In this document: in pieces, positions 17,615-26,890 of the stretch
Position numbering within the stretch: position 1 is the stretch's first letter
How the letters are laid out: every line of letters starts with the position of its first letter
Assembly: GCF_012516475.1 (NCBI RefSeq)
Contig: NZ_CP051217.1
Coordinates: 1,612,001 to 1,676,000 of the forward strand
Origin: Parasphingorhabdus halotolerans
GTDB taxonomy: Bacteria > Pseudomonadota > Alphaproteobacteria > Sphingomonadales > Sphingomonadaceae
Direction: 5' to 3'
DNA length: 64,000 nt
The notes under the pieces: model-generated
Told to the model about the DNA's origin: nothing
The model's database searches: none
The model's input: the letters and a program-made list of their open reading frames with translations, nothing else
Translations under genes and position numbers: made by a program

Positions 17615-18673
17615 TTAACCCAAAAGCTCTTGCTCAAGCTTCTTGGCCATTTCTTCGATATTTTCAGGCGGCCATCCGGGGATGTCCATGCCGAGACGCA
17701 GACCCATTGATGACAGCACTTCCTTGATTTCATTCAAGGACTTGCGACCAAAGTTAGGGGTACGCAACATTTCGGCTTCGGTTTTCTGAACCAGATCGCC
17801 AATATAGATGATATTGTCGTTCTTGAGGCAGTTGGCCGAACGCACCGAAAGTTCCAACTCGTCGACTTTCTTGAGAAGATAGCGATTGAGCTGGTTCGCG
17901 TCGCTTTCCTGCTGGCTTTGGGTTGCTGCCATACCGATGGGCGAGGACACGGCATCCAGCGCTTCTTCGAAATGCACGAATAGCTGCAACTGGTCCTGGA
18001 GAATGCGCGCCGCATAAGCGATCGCATCTTCCGGCGTGACCGTGCCATCGGTTTCGATGGTGAGGTTGAGCTTGTCAAAATCGAGTTCCTGACCAACACG
18101 GGCATTGTCGACTTTATAAGACACCTGACGGATTGGCGAATAGAGCGAGTCAACCGGGATCAAACCGATGGGCGCGTCTGCGGGACGATTGGCAACCGCA
18201 GGAACATAGCCTTTACCAACATTGACTGTCAGTTCCATGTTCAGCGATGCGCCTTCATCAAGATGGCAGATCACCAGATCAGGGTTCATGATTTCGATAT
18301 CGCCAGAAACCGCGATATCGCCCGCCTTAACATCAGCAGGTCCAGTTGCGGAAAGCTGCAGACGCTTGGCGTCTTCACCTTCCATCTTGAGCGCAATCTG
18401 CTTGATGTTCAGGACAATGTCAGTGACATCTTCACGAACGCCGGGCAGCGATGAAAATTCATGCAGCGCATTTTCGATTTTGATCGAGGTAACCGCAGCG
18501 CCTTGCAGCGAAGACAGGAGCACGCGGCGTAGCGCGTTACCCATTGTCAGGCCGAAGCCACGCTCCAAAGGTTCAGCAACAAAAGTGGCTTTACGCTTGG
18601 GATCACCGCCGGGTTTAATGTCGAGGACGTTGGGCTTCTTCAGTTCTTGCCAGTTCTTCATATTGACAGTCAT
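17615..18673 (-). CDS. rpoA: DNA-directed RNA polymerase subunit alpha
   Basis: The 352-residue alpha subunit scaffolds RNA polymerase assembly through its N-terminal domain ([25 protein letters not shown] near residue 30). It contacts UP elements and activators through its C-terminal domain ([21 protein letters not shown] onward from about residue 270). Length and motifs are normal for an alphaproteobacterium. It sits between rpsK and rplQ as in the conserved alpha operon. Confidence 0.98.
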   Translation of the reverse strand: MTVNMKNWQELKKPNVLDIKPGGDPKRKATFVAEPLERGFGLTMGNALRRVLLSSLQGAAVTSIKIENALHEFSSLPGVREDVTDIVLNIKQIALKMEGEDAKRLQLSATGPADVKAGDIAVSGDIEIMNPDLVICHLDEGASLNMELTVNVGKGYVPAVANRPADAPIGLIPVDSLYSPIRQVSYKVDNARVGQELDFDKLNLTIETDGTVTPEDAIAYAARILQDQLQLFVHFEEALDAVSSPIGMAATQSQQESDANQLNRYLLKKVDELELSVRSANCLKNDNIIYIGDLVQKTEAEMLRTPNFGRKSLNEIKEVLSSMGLRLGMDIPGWPPENIEEMAKKLEQELLG

Positions 18674-18777
18674 GGACTTCCCCTAGTGATTTCAAAGAGT
18701 GGTTTGGACCGATACCACTCTGAATTTGCAAAAAATGGACTTTGGCCAGCCAGCCAAGGTCCGGAAACTCAAATGGC

Positions 18778-19167
18778 TTAGACCCGGCGACGTTTCGACG
18801 GACGGACACCATTATGCGGGATCGGCGTAACATCACGGATTGATGTGATGGTAAAACCGACTGCCTGAAGCGCGCGAAGAGCGGATTCACGACCAGAGCC
18901 GGGACCTTTTACTTCCACCTCGAGAGTGCGGACACCGTGGTCAGCTGCTTTTTTACCGGCATCTTCCGCTGCAACCTGCGCCGCATAAGGCGTCGATTTA
19001 CGGGAGCCTTTAAAGCCCATCATGCCCGCAGAAGACCAGCTTATCGCATTGCCCTGTGCATCGGTGATGGTGACCATCGTGTTGTTAAATGTGGCGTTGA
19101 CGTGCGCTACGCCTGCCGAGATGTTTTTTCGCGCGCTTTTCTTTATGCGCTGCGGTTCGCGTGCCAT
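18778..19167 (-). CDS. rpsK: 30S ribosomal protein S11
   Basis: This 129-residue protein has the S11 core ([22 protein letters not shown]) and the C-terminal motif [18 protein letters not shown]. It belongs to the small-subunit platform and binds 16S rRNA with S7 and S18. It lies between rpsM and rpoA in the leftward alpha operon. Confidence 0.98.
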   Translation of the reverse strand: MAREPQRIKKSARKNISAGVAHVNATFNNTMVTITDAQGNAISWSSAGMMGFKGSRKSTPYAAQVAAEDAGKKAADHGVRTLEVEVKGPGSGRESALRALQAVGFTITSIRDVTPIPHNGVRPSKRRRV

Positions 19168-19217
19168 GTGATAAATTCCTACCTAATATCTTGAAGATAA
19201 CTGTCAGCAGACAGTTC

Positions 19218-19586
19218 CTATTTTTTCTTACCGGCAATCGCCTTTGGCTTGCCTTTGCGGGTGCGCGCATTGGTATGCGTACGCTGACCACGAACCGGAA
19301 GGCCTTTACGATGACGAAGACCGCGATAGCAGGCCAGATCCATCAAACGCTTGATGTTCATTGCAACTTCACGCCGCAAATCACCTTCAACAGTGTGTTC
19401 CGCGTCAATGGTTTCACGAATATGCAAAACTTCCTGATCGGTCAGGTCCTGAACCCGGCGGGCCGGATCAATCTTCAATTTTTCGACAATTTCAGCCGCT
19501 TTTGTGCGCCCGATACCGTGAATATAGGTTAGCGCGATAATTACGCGCTTGTTTGTTGGGATATTTACCCCGGCAATACGTGCCAA
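19218..19586 (-). CDS. rpsM: 30S ribosomal protein S13
   Basis: The 122-residue product starts [14 protein letters not shown] and contains the helix-hairpin segment [13 protein letters not shown] and the basic tail [19 protein letters not shown], all diagnostic of S13 at the head of the small subunit. Here it begins a separate transcription unit: instead of following adk closely it lies 6.6 kb from it and has its own promoter at 19726-19754. Confidence 0.98.
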   Translation of the reverse strand: MARIAGVNIPTNKRVIIALTYIHGIGRTKAAEIVEKLKIDPARRVQDLTDQEVLHIRETIDAEHTVEGDLRREVAMNIKRLMDLACYRGLRHRKGLPVRGQRTHTNARTRKGKPKAIAGKKK

Positions 19587-19725
19587 TATATTTCTCCATG
19601 CTCCACAGAGGGCGATTCTCTCGGCCTCTATCTCATCGCTAAGTCGTTAAAAACACATCCAAAACGCACAAAACCAGCGGACGCCCAGAAAGCGCTGCCG
19701 GTTGTGTTGGATTTCGAATAACTGT

Positions 19726-19754
19726 CAGATAGGCAGAGTCGCGCGCGCTGTCAA
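19726..19754 (-). promoter_or_regulatory. Predicted promoter of the rpsM-rpsK-rpoA-rplQ operon
   Basis: On the minus strand TTGACA (19754-19749) and TATCTG (19731-19726) are 17 bp apart, about 140 bp before the rpsM start. A dedicated promoter is expected here because foreign genes separate this operon from adk. Confidence 0.6.
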
Positions 19755-19857
19755 TAGCAGTTTTCAGCTGGTCTGCCCGATACCGACCGATCAAGATTGG
19801 CGTCAAGTTTTACCCGGAGAAACATAAAAATAGAAATATTATTAACCGAATGTCGAT

Positions 19858-21318
19858 ATGATTTTCGGCATGTGGGGACGTTGCCTGTCCAATGCACATA
19901 AAGTGCTTGTGGTCCCATTGCTTATCGCGGTCGGGGCTTGCCTCGCTATGCCGGCACATGCCGGGCGTCTGGAGGCCGGCAGTTTTACCGCACATGATAC
20001 GTCGGCGAATAGCTTGCCGGTACGGGTCAATTTCCAGCAGACGTTTGACACGGTTCCGGTTGTCGTTGCTCTCCTTGGTAATAACGGCTCGGACGCAGCA
20101 AAAATACGGATCACAAATGTGTCTACCACCGGGTTTGACGAGCTGATCCTCGAACCCGATAGTTTTGATGGTCCCCATGCTGCTGAAACCATTCACTATC
20201 TTGCGGTTGAACCTGGTCGACACGTCCTTCCCGACGGCCGGATTATAGAGGCAGGACTAGCCAGCGTTTCGGCGGTGCAACATGGTAGCGGCGTTGCCGG
20301 CCCGGAAAGTTGGGCGTCGGTGTCCTTTTCTGCGCCTTTGCAGGGGACAGCTAGTCTCATCTCCCATATCCAGACCGCCAATAGTGAAACACGGACCGTG
20401 GCGAGCCAGAGTTCCCAGCCTTTTTTGACCGCAACAACTCAGAATCTGAGCGCAACCGGATTTCAAGTCGCTCTCGAACGCAGCGAAACCAGCGGCGGGC
20501 CGATACCATCATCGGAAACTGTGGGTTGGGTTGCTTTTCCCGCAGGTTTCAGCGGCACCTTCCCCGACATCAGCAGCAGCACCATCACATGGAGCGCGGT
20601 CAACAGCGCCAATAATATCCGGGGTTGGGACAATGGCTGTTTCACCAGCAGTTTTGGCCAGACGAGTGCGAGCGCAATCGTCATTGCAAAGAAAAACTCC
20701 CACAATGGCGGCGATGGCGGATGGCTGCGTCGATGCAGCCTGAGTAGCACGACAATCGGGTTAACCGTGGATGAGGATACATCGCGCGATACCGAACGCG
20801 GCCATATCTCGGAATCAGCTTCGATTATTGCTTTTTCTGGAAGCTTCCACGCCAATTTGCGCCCGAACATATCGGTGAGCAAAACCAGTGTGTCCTTCAC
20901 TGATACGCTCGGCGGTGGCTTTGCTTTGCCCAGCGCCACCGTCGAATATCTGATATCGGTACAGAACAGCGGTAATGCACCGCCCAATTACAACAGCCTT
21001 GTTATAACCGAAGCTTTGCCCGCGCAAATGGCATTGGTGGTCACAGATTTTGGCGGCGGCACGCTCGGGCCTGTGCAATTTCAGGAGGGCTCGCCCGCAA
21101 GCGGACTTGTTTACAGTTTCATTGCTTTGGGGAGCACTACGGATTCTATCTCATTCTCGACCGATGGGTTGAATTTCAATTATACTCCGATCGACTCCGG
21201 TGATAGTACGGACGCATCAGTCACCCACATCCGGATCACTCCAACCGGTTATTTGGCACCCGACACGGGAAGCGGACCAGCAGGTTTTAATCTCAGGTTA
21301 CGAGGCAAGATCAAATAA
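19858..21318 (+). CDS. Exported protein with duplicated H-type-lectin-like domains and C-terminal DUF11-like domain
   Basis: The 486-residue product has a signal peptide (about 1-35, ending PAHAG). Two similar segments follow, each with V-x-F, an N-[VL]-S-[TA]-TGF element (ITNVSTTGFDEL, TQNLSATGFQVAL) and a closing ET-[IV]-x-x-AV/AF-x-x-G stretch. This is the layout of H-type lectin-like beta-sandwiches, but the match is by eye only. The C-terminal third (NISVSKTSVSFTDT...VEYLISVQNSGN) resembles DUF11-type surface domains. I infer an extracellular or surface carbohydrate- or glycan-binding protein. It is divergent from the rpsM operon and followed by the desuccinylase-like gene 61 bp later. 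Confidence 0.65.
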   Translation: MIFGMWGRCLSNAHKVLVVPLLIAVGACLAMPAHAGRLEAGSFTAHDTSANSLPVRVNFQQTFDTVPVVVALLGNNGSDAAKIRITNVSTTGFDELILEPDSFDGPHAAETIHYLAVEPGRHVLPDGRIIEAGLASVSAVQHGSGVAGPESWASVSFSAPLQGTASLISHIQTANSETRTVASQSSQPFLTATTQNLSATGFQVALERSETSGGPIPSSETVGWVAFPAGFSGTFPDISSSTITWSAVNSANNIRGWDNGCFTSSFGQTSASAIVIAKKNSHNGGDGGWLRRCSLSSTTIGLTVDEDTSRDTERGHISESASIIAFSGSFHANLRPNISVSKTSVSFTDTLGGGFALPSATVEYLISVQNSGNAPPNYNSLVITEALPAQMALVVTDFGGGTLGPVQFQEGSPASGLVYSFIALGSTTDSISFSTDGLNFNYTPIDSGDSTDASVTHIRITPTGYLAPDTGSGPAGFNLRLRGKIK

Positions 21319-21379
21319 TGATCCACCCCTGCTTTTCCCTTGCATAGCGGACAAAAAAACCATCATAGAGACAGCTTGA

Positions 21380-22450
21380 ATGCACGGGGTAGATATGATG
21401 GCCACGAGAAATAAATATGACCTTTTTGAAATTGGTGGAACAACCGTAGCGCCTGGGAAAGTCGGCAGCATATCTCTTCCCATCAGTGATCTATCTGCCG
21501 GTATGCAAGCCAATCTGGAAGTCCGCGTATTTCATGGCAAGCGCACTGGCCCGACGATTTTTGTCAGCGCCGCCATCCATGGTGATGAAATAATCGGTAC
21601 GGAGATAATCCGCCGGGTTATGAAAAAACTGAAACCTGCGCGTATGGCTGGAACAGTAATATTCGTTCCGGTGGTCAATATGTTCGGATTCATCACCCAT
21701 AGCCGCTACCTACCGGACCGCCGCGACCTCAATAGATCTTTTCCTGGTGCCGAAAAGGGATCGCTCGCGTCCCAGCTAGCCCATATTTTCTCAACCGAGA
21801 TTATAGGGCATTGTTCGCTTGGCATTGATATTCACAGCGCCGCCCTTCACCGCTATAATCTGCCGCAAATCAGGATCGCTTCGGGCAATGCGGAACTGAA
21901 AGAACTAGCGCTTGAGTTTGGCGCGCCTGTCATGATCGAAGCAGAGCTGCGGCCGGGCTCCTTGCGGGCATTGGCAAGAGAGGCGGGCGTTGACATGCTC
22001 CTTATGGAAGCAGGTGAAGCACTACGATTTGATGAATATTCGGTGCTTACCGGGGTAAACGGCATCCTGCGCGTACTCAAAAAGCTGGAGATGATAGAAA
22101 CAAAACGGCTCGGCAAACGCGGCGCACCCTCAGCGCAGGCAACCCGCACGCTCTGGCTGCGCTCAAGCAAAGGCGGGATTTGCAGACTCGTCGCGCCGTC
22201 CGGCACTAAGGTGCATGTGGGGGATGCCGTAGCCTATATCAGCGATATTTTTGGCGAAGGTGAGGAAGAAATCACATCCCCCATTGACGGTATTGTAATC
22301 GGCCACAGCAATCTGCCGGTGGTCAATCAAGGGGATGCGCTACTGCATATCGCACAAGTACGCGTGTTTGATACGGTCGGTGAAAGACTGGAAAAAATTG
22401 AAGATGCCATCACCAGCGACCAGCTGCTCGACGAGGATGAGGTTATTTAG
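21380..22450 (+). CDS. Succinylglutamate desuccinylase/aspartoacylase family protein
   Basis: This 356-residue M14-type zinc hydrolase has the metal-binding segment [16 protein letters not shown] (His and Glu ligands) and a second histidine region, [18 protein letters not shown]. The C-terminal beta domain ([24 protein letters not shown]) resembles a biotinyl or barrel-sandwich fold. Relatives often lie beside RimK-type ligase and RimB-type protease genes, as here, where the RimK gene converges and overlaps its 3' end by 4 bp. The substrate is unknown; hydrolysis of an acylated or glutamylated amino acid is likely. The start could also be the ATGs at 21395 or 21398. Confidence 0.85.
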   Translation: MHGVDMMATRNKYDLFEIGGTTVAPGKVGSISLPISDLSAGMQANLEVRVFHGKRTGPTIFVSAAIHGDEIIGTEIIRRVMKKLKPARMAGTVIFVPVVNMFGFITHSRYLPDRRDLNRSFPGAEKGSLASQLAHIFSTEIIGHCSLGIDIHSAALHRYNLPQIRIASGNAELKELALEFGAPVMIEAELRPGSLRALAREAGVDMLLMEAGEALRFDEYSVLTGVNGILRVLKKLEMIETKRLGKRGAPSAQATRTLWLRSSKGGICRLVAPSGTKVHVGDAVAYISDIFGEGEEEITSPIDGIVIGHSNLPVVNQGDALLHIAQVRVFDTVGERLEKIEDAITSDQLLDEDEVI

Positions 22451-23352
22451 CCCTTACCTTTGGTCTTGGTCTTGCCCTTCACGGCGTTTTTTTCGATAAA
22501 TTCGATAATTTTGCCCGCGACATCAAGGCCCGTTGCGCCTTCCAGTCCTTCAATTCCTGGCGAGCTGTTTACTTCCATGATCACCGGGCCGTGATTGGCG
22601 CGCAAAATATCGACGCCGGCCACGTTAAGACCCATGACCTTCGCGGCGCGGATAGCGGTTGACCGTTCCTCTGGCGTAATCTTGATCATTTTGGCCGAAC
22701 CACCACGGTGCAGGTTGGAGCGGAAATCGCCCTCTGCTCCGGTCCGCATCATCGCCGCAACGACTTTGCCGCCAATCACGAAAATACGCAAATCGCTGGA
22801 CCCTGCTTCCTTGATAAATTCCTGCACCAGGATGTTCACATTCACGCCGCGAAAAGCCTCGATAACCGATTTCGCCGAATTATGGGTTTCGCCAAGCACC
22901 ACGCCGATACCCTGAGTACCTTCAAGCAGCTTGATAACCACAGGAGAACCGCCCGCAATCTTGATCACTTCGTCAGTCTGCTTGGGATCGTGCGCAAATG
23001 CAGTAACCGGCAGGCCAAGACCGTGCTTGGCAAAAATTTGCATGGAACGCAGCTTGTCGCGCGAACGACCGATCGCGACGCTCTCGTTGAGTGGCCAGAC
23101 ACCGGCCATTTCAAACTGGCGCAATACTGCCAGACCGTAGTGGGTGATGGACGCGCCGATACGAGGAATAACCGCTTCATATCCGCTCAAGGTCTCACCG
23201 CGATAGAGAATCGTCGGGCGGTGGGATGTGATATTCATCGTACATTGCAATGTGTTGATGACGTCCAGCGTGTGCCCGCGTTCCTCGGCTGCCTCGACCA
23301 GACGCTTATGGGAGTAAAGTTTTGCATTCCGGGCAAGCATTGCGATTTTCAT
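22447..23352 (-). CDS. rimK: RimK family alpha-L-glutamate ligase
   Basis: The 301-residue ATP-grasp enzyme starts [22 protein letters not shown] and carries the grasp motifs [18 protein letters not shown] and the metal-binding [16 protein letters not shown]. RimK adds glutamate residues to the C-terminus of ribosomal protein S6, tuning the ribosome. It overlaps the upstream RimB-like gene by 4 bp (ATGA type), showing coupling. A Lys/Gly-rich tail ([10 protein letters not shown]) ends the protein. It lies inside the ribosomal-protein region, which may be coincidence. Confidence 0.93.
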   Translation of the reverse strand: MKIAMLARNAKLYSHKRLVEAAEERGHTLDVINTLQCTMNITSHRPTILYRGETLSGYEAVIPRIGASITHYGLAVLRQFEMAGVWPLNESVAIGRSRDKLRSMQIFAKHGLGLPVTAFAHDPKQTDEVIKIAGGSPVVIKLLEGTQGIGVVLGETHNSAKSVIEAFRGVNVNILVQEFIKEAGSSDLRIFVIGGKVVAAMMRTGAEGDFRSNLHRGGSAKMIKITPEERSTAIRAAKVMGLNVAGVDILRANHGPVIMEVNSSPGIEGLEGATGLDVAGKIIEFIEKNAVKGKTKTKGKG

Positions 23353-23849
23353 ATTTTTTCTTTCTTTAATGGACGATTGTCTGGCCGTCCAAGCATCCAG
23401 CGTTTACCGCAATTGACCAGAAAACCGCGCCGAAGTGCGCGGCGACCGATCAGCATGGGGAATGCCATGGACTGCCTGTTTGCCAGAGTGATGTGACCAG
23501 CCCAGGTAAGCGGGCCCAGAGTTATTAATGTCTCTATTACATATCTTTGCTCGATTTTACCATTAGAACTTTTGATCGCCCGGTGATCATAAACCCTTGA
23601 CTCACACTCTTGCGCAGCGTGTTCCGGCGATTTCGGTATAGTGAAACGGACCCACTCCTCTCCGTTCTTTTCAAAAGGCTGAATTCTAACGGCATGCAAG
23701 GAAGATGTACGCGCGCCGCTATCTATCTTGGCATGAAGTTTTCTTTGACCGAAATCGGGGAGATCAACCAGTTCACACCAGCCTATTTCACACGGCTGCT
23801 TGAGCTTCCGGCGGAGTTTTTTCGGAGCAGTTGCTATCGGTTTTGCCAT
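23349..23849 (-). CDS. RimB-like retropepsin-type protease (ATP-dependent zinc protease family)
   Basis: This 166-residue protein contains the aspartic-protease-like motif [13 protein letters not shown] around residues 41-53, followed by a conserved [23 protein letters not shown] stretch and [17 protein letters not shown] near the end. This is the family long called ATP-dependent zinc protease, now known to contain RimB, which modulates RimK-dependent S6 glutamation in Pseudomonas. The overlap with rimK supports that partnership. It is cytoplasmic, with no signal peptide. Confidence 0.85.
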   Translation of the reverse strand: MAKPIATAPKKLRRKLKQPCEIGWCELVDLPDFGQRKLHAKIDSGARTSSLHAVRIQPFEKNGEEWVRFTIPKSPEHAAQECESRVYDHRAIKSSNGKIEQRYVIETLITLGPLTWAGHITLANRQSMAFPMLIGRRALRRGFLVNCGKRWMLGRPDNRPLKKEKI

Positions 23850-23898
23850 CGGCCAATCATGTGGCCGATGGCACTATTTTGCGCAAGAAAATTGTCGT

Positions 23899-25254
23899 TT
23901 AGACGACGCCGTAAGCCAGCATCGCGTCAGCCACTTTCTTGAAGCCCGCGATATTCGCGCCCTTCACATAGTCAACATAGCCATCCCCCTGATCGCCATA
24001 TTCGACGCATTTCCCGTGGATGCCTTCCATCAGCTCGGTCAGCATCTCGCCAAGCCGCGCATGGTTCCAGCTGATCCGCTCGGCGTTCTGGCTCATTTCC
24101 AGACCCGAAACCGCAACGCCGCCTGCGTTAGCAGCCTTGCCCGGGCCGTACATAATCTTGGCATCGTGGAACACATGGACACCTTCCAGCGTGGTCGGCA
24201 TATTCGCGCCTTCAGACACCGCTATCACACCATTGGAGACTAGCATTTTCGCTTCGTCTTCATTGAGTTCATTCTGGGTTGCGCAAGGCAGCGCCAAATC
24301 ACAGGCAACGCTCCAGGGCCGCTTACCTTCGTGATACGATGCGCCCTTGAACTCGTCACAATATTCCGAGATCCGTCCGCGCTTGACGTTCTTGAGATTC
24401 TTGATCCAATCAATCTTCTCCTGATTAATGCCATCAGGATCGTGGATGAAGCCGCCGCTGTCTGACAAGGTCAGCACCTTGCCGCCCTGTTTGGTAATCT
24501 GCTCGGCCGCATGGGTCGCCACATTGCCGGAACCGGAAATCACCGCAGTCTTGCCTTCAATCACGTCCTTCTTGTGCTTGAGCATGTTCTCCATGAAATA
24601 GACCGCGCCATAGCCGGTTGCCTCGGGCCGCATTTGAGAGCCGCCATATTCCAGGCCTTTTCCGGTCAGCACGCCCTCCCAGCGATTTGTGATCCGCTTA
24701 TACTGGCCAAACATATAGCCGATTTCACGACCGCCCACGCCAATGTCACCAGCAGGAACATCTGTATCAGGGCCGATATGACGATAGAGCTCGGTCATAA
24801 ATGATTGGCAGAAGCGCATGACTTCCGCGTCCGATTTACCCTTGGGGTTGAAATTTGCACCGCCTTTTCCGCCGCCCATGGGCAAGCCGGTCAGCGAGTT
24901 TTTGAAGGTCTGCTCAAAAGCGAGAAATTTGAGAACGCTTTCGGTTACACTGGGGTGAAAACGGATGCCGCCCTTATAAGGCCCAATCGCATTATTGTTC
25001 TGGATGCGATAACCGCGCTGCACGCGAACATTGTGATTATCATCTTCCCAGCAGACGCGGAAGGAAATAACCCTGTCGGGCTCGGCAATTCGCCGTAATA
25101 TCTGTGCGCTGTGATATTGTTCTTTATCTTCGATAAACTCAAAGACGTCCTGCGCCACTTCCTGAACCGCTTGCACGAATTCTGGTTGTCCGGGATTGCG
25201 CTTTTTTACGCCCCCGATAAAAGTTTCTAAATCTACATGATCGGATACGGCCAT
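23899..25254 (-). CDS. gdhA: NADP-specific glutamate dehydrogenase
   Basis: The 451-residue length fits the hexameric small-subunit GdhA class, which makes glutamate from 2-oxoglutarate and ammonium. The substrate segment PMGGGKGGANFNPKGKSDAEVMRF, the catalytic region DVPAGDIGVGGREIGYMFGQYK and the nucleotide-binding SGSGNVATHAAEQ are all intact. It lies upstream of the rimB/rimK pair on the same strand, so it could supply glutamate for RimK, though a functional link is inference. No nitrogen-control operator was identified. Confidence 0.96.
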   Translation of the reverse strand: MAVSDHVDLETFIGGVKKRNPGQPEFVQAVQEVAQDVFEFIEDKEQYHSAQILRRIAEPDRVISFRVCWEDDNHNVRVQRGYRIQNNNAIGPYKGGIRFHPSVTESVLKFLAFEQTFKNSLTGLPMGGGKGGANFNPKGKSDAEVMRFCQSFMTELYRHIGPDTDVPAGDIGVGGREIGYMFGQYKRITNRWEGVLTGKGLEYGGSQMRPEATGYGAVYFMENMLKHKKDVIEGKTAVISGSGNVATHAAEQITKQGGKVLTLSDSGGFIHDPDGINQEKIDWIKNLKNVKRGRISEYCDEFKGASYHEGKRPWSVACDLALPCATQNELNEDEAKMLVSNGVIAVSEGANMPTTLEGVHVFHDAKIMYGPGKAANAGGVAVSGLEMSQNAERISWNHARLGEMLTELMEGIHGKCVEYGDQGDGYVDYVKGANIAGFKKVADAMLAYGVV

Positions 25255-25384
25255 TGCCCCACTCCCTTAGGTGAAATTCAGCGGACCCGATTTTTTGACA
25301 TGATTTCCTCGAATCACATCAAATTATAAATCTATAATAGAGCCATTTCTCCAATTTGGTAAAGCCTTGATATTCAGACGAATA

Positions 25385-25987
25385 TTAATTCTCGTCTTCG
25401 TTAGGCGCAGGGGCAGCATCGCTTGCACTTTCGCTCTCAATATCGGAAGCAAAAAGCGCAGCCAGTCGGGTCAATTGCTCACCGATAACGCCATCAACCG
25501 CCGGGGCAATCTGGTCCATCGGAAACTCCATATAGCCACCTACTTTGTAAGTAAATTGCACCACGGTTGCATCGCCATCGGGCTTTAACTCAATCGTCAG
25601 GGTGCCTGAGAGCGCTTCTCCCTGCAACGGTCCGAGGGCGCCAGACATGCGGAGTGTTTCATTTTTATTGACGAAAATCACGCGCATGTGCTGAACGCTG
25701 CCGCTGGATGATTTGATATTATCCTCACTGGTCTTGCGGATCAGTTCGCAAAAACACCCACCGGCTTGTGGAACCAGATAGAAGTTCTCGGCATTGCCCG
25801 ACCAACTATGCGCGCCGCTCCACCAGCGCGACGGTGCAATCAGATTTGCCCAGATGTCATCTGGAGTGGCTTGGACGGACGCTTGATGTTTCACCGTGAA
25901 GCCATTGGGCGCAGTGTTGGTTATCTCGGCATTTGCGGGCATCGCAAAGCCAGCCGCCGCAATCAGCGCTAATACTATTCTTATCAT
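25385..25987 (-). CDS. Exported SRPBCC (START/Bet v1-like) family protein
   Basis: The 200-residue protein has a signal peptide (about 1-20, ending MPANA) and a lipid-binding-type SRPBCC fold. The usual sequence is visible: HQASVQATPDDIWANLIAPSRWWSGAHSWSG, then a strand with GGCFCELI, and the closing helix MDQIAPAVDGVIGEQLTRL. It may bind a hydrophobic ligand in the periplasm. The tail is Asp/Glu/Ala-rich. It has no clear operon partner. Confidence 0.8.
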   Translation of the reverse strand: MIRIVLALIAAAGFAMPANAEITNTAPNGFTVKHQASVQATPDDIWANLIAPSRWWSGAHSWSGNAENFYLVPQAGGCFCELIRKTSEDNIKSSSGSVQHMRVIFVNKNETLRMSGALGPLQGEALSGTLTIELKPDGDATVVQFTYKVGGYMEFPMDQIAPAVDGVIGEQLTRLAALFASDIESESASDAAPAPNEDEN

Positions 25988-26146
25988 TTTGCTTCTCCCT
26001 GTTCCCGGCTACCAGCTAACGGCATCAAGGATGAGAAATCAACCCGGTCTGATGTTATTGGCCACTGCGGCGCTGATCAATCAACCCAAGGCGCGGCACG
26101 ACCACGTTCGGGGCCAAAATTGCTCCGGGCGCGATAACTGCATTCC

Positions 26147-26200
26147 CTAATAGCCGCTCAACTCGTCCGGCCAGTTTTCAATCGCTCGGGCGATATACAT
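26147..26200 (-). CDS. Possible 17-residue ORF overlapping the adk stop
   Basis: An ATG overlapping the adk stop codon (TAATG arrangement) opens a 17-codon frame, MYIARAIENWPDELSGY. The overlap would allow translational coupling. It may instead be the relic of a gene that once followed adk before the 6.6 kb insertion. There is no other support. Confidence 0.2.
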   Translation of the reverse strand: MYIARAIENWPDELSGY

Positions 26201-26847
26201 TATGTCTTCAGCACGGCCTCAATAGCATCGGTGACCTGCGCCATGCTGCCCATGCCGTCCACTTTGCGGACGATGCCGCGCTTTTCGTAGATTGGCAGGA
26301 TCGGCGCGGTTTTGCCGCGATATTCCTGCATCCGGGTGCGGACCGTTTCCTCGTTATCATCCGGCCGGCGTTTAAATTCCGTCGAGCCACATTCATCGCA
26401 AACGCCTTCCTGGGCAGGTTGCTTGAACTTGTCGTGATAGCCAGCGCCGCAATTGCCGCAGGTGAAGCGGCCTGTAATCCGTTCCACCAGCGCATCTTCA
26501 TCGACTGCCAGTTCAATGACATAAGACAATTTGCGCCCACGCGCGGAAAGGATTTCATCGAGTGACACAGCTTGCGCCGCAGTACGCGGATAGCCATCAA
26601 AAATAACGCCCTGATCGGGGCCAAGTTCATCCAGCTTGTCACCGATAATGCCGGAAACCACTTCATCGGGAACCAACTCGCCAGCGTCCATAAGTGATTT
26701 GGCCTTGAGCCCCACTTCGGTACCAGCTTTGACAGCGGCCCGCAGCATATCGCCGGTAGAGAGTTGCACCATCGCATGCTCATCTTCAAGACGCCCAGCC
26801 TGTGTGCCTTTGCCAGCCCCCGGCGGTCCCAACAAGATGATGTCCAT
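26200..26847 (-). CDS. adk: Adenylate kinase, zinc-lid type
   Basis: The 215-residue enzyme interconverts ATP plus AMP with two ADP. The P-loop GPPGAGKGT is at 7-15, and the LID carries four cysteines (130, 133, 150, 153) that should bind structural zinc. It follows secY by 43 bp, the usual alphaproteobacterial order. The expected next gene rpsM is displaced by 6.6 kb of unrelated genes. Confidence 0.97.
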   Translation of the reverse strand: MDIILLGPPGAGKGTQAGRLEDEHAMVQLSTGDMLRAAVKAGTEVGLKAKSLMDAGELVPDEVVSGIIGDKLDELGPDQGVIFDGYPRTAAQAVSLDEILSARGRKLSYVIELAVDEDALVERITGRFTCGNCGAGYHDKFKQPAQEGVCDECGSTEFKRRPDDNEETVRTRMQEYRGKTAPILPIYEKRGIVRKVDGMGSMAQVTDAIEAVLKT

Positions 26848-26890
26848 GCGTTTGCCCCTATTTTTGTGTCAGGTGGTTTTGATGACTCGC

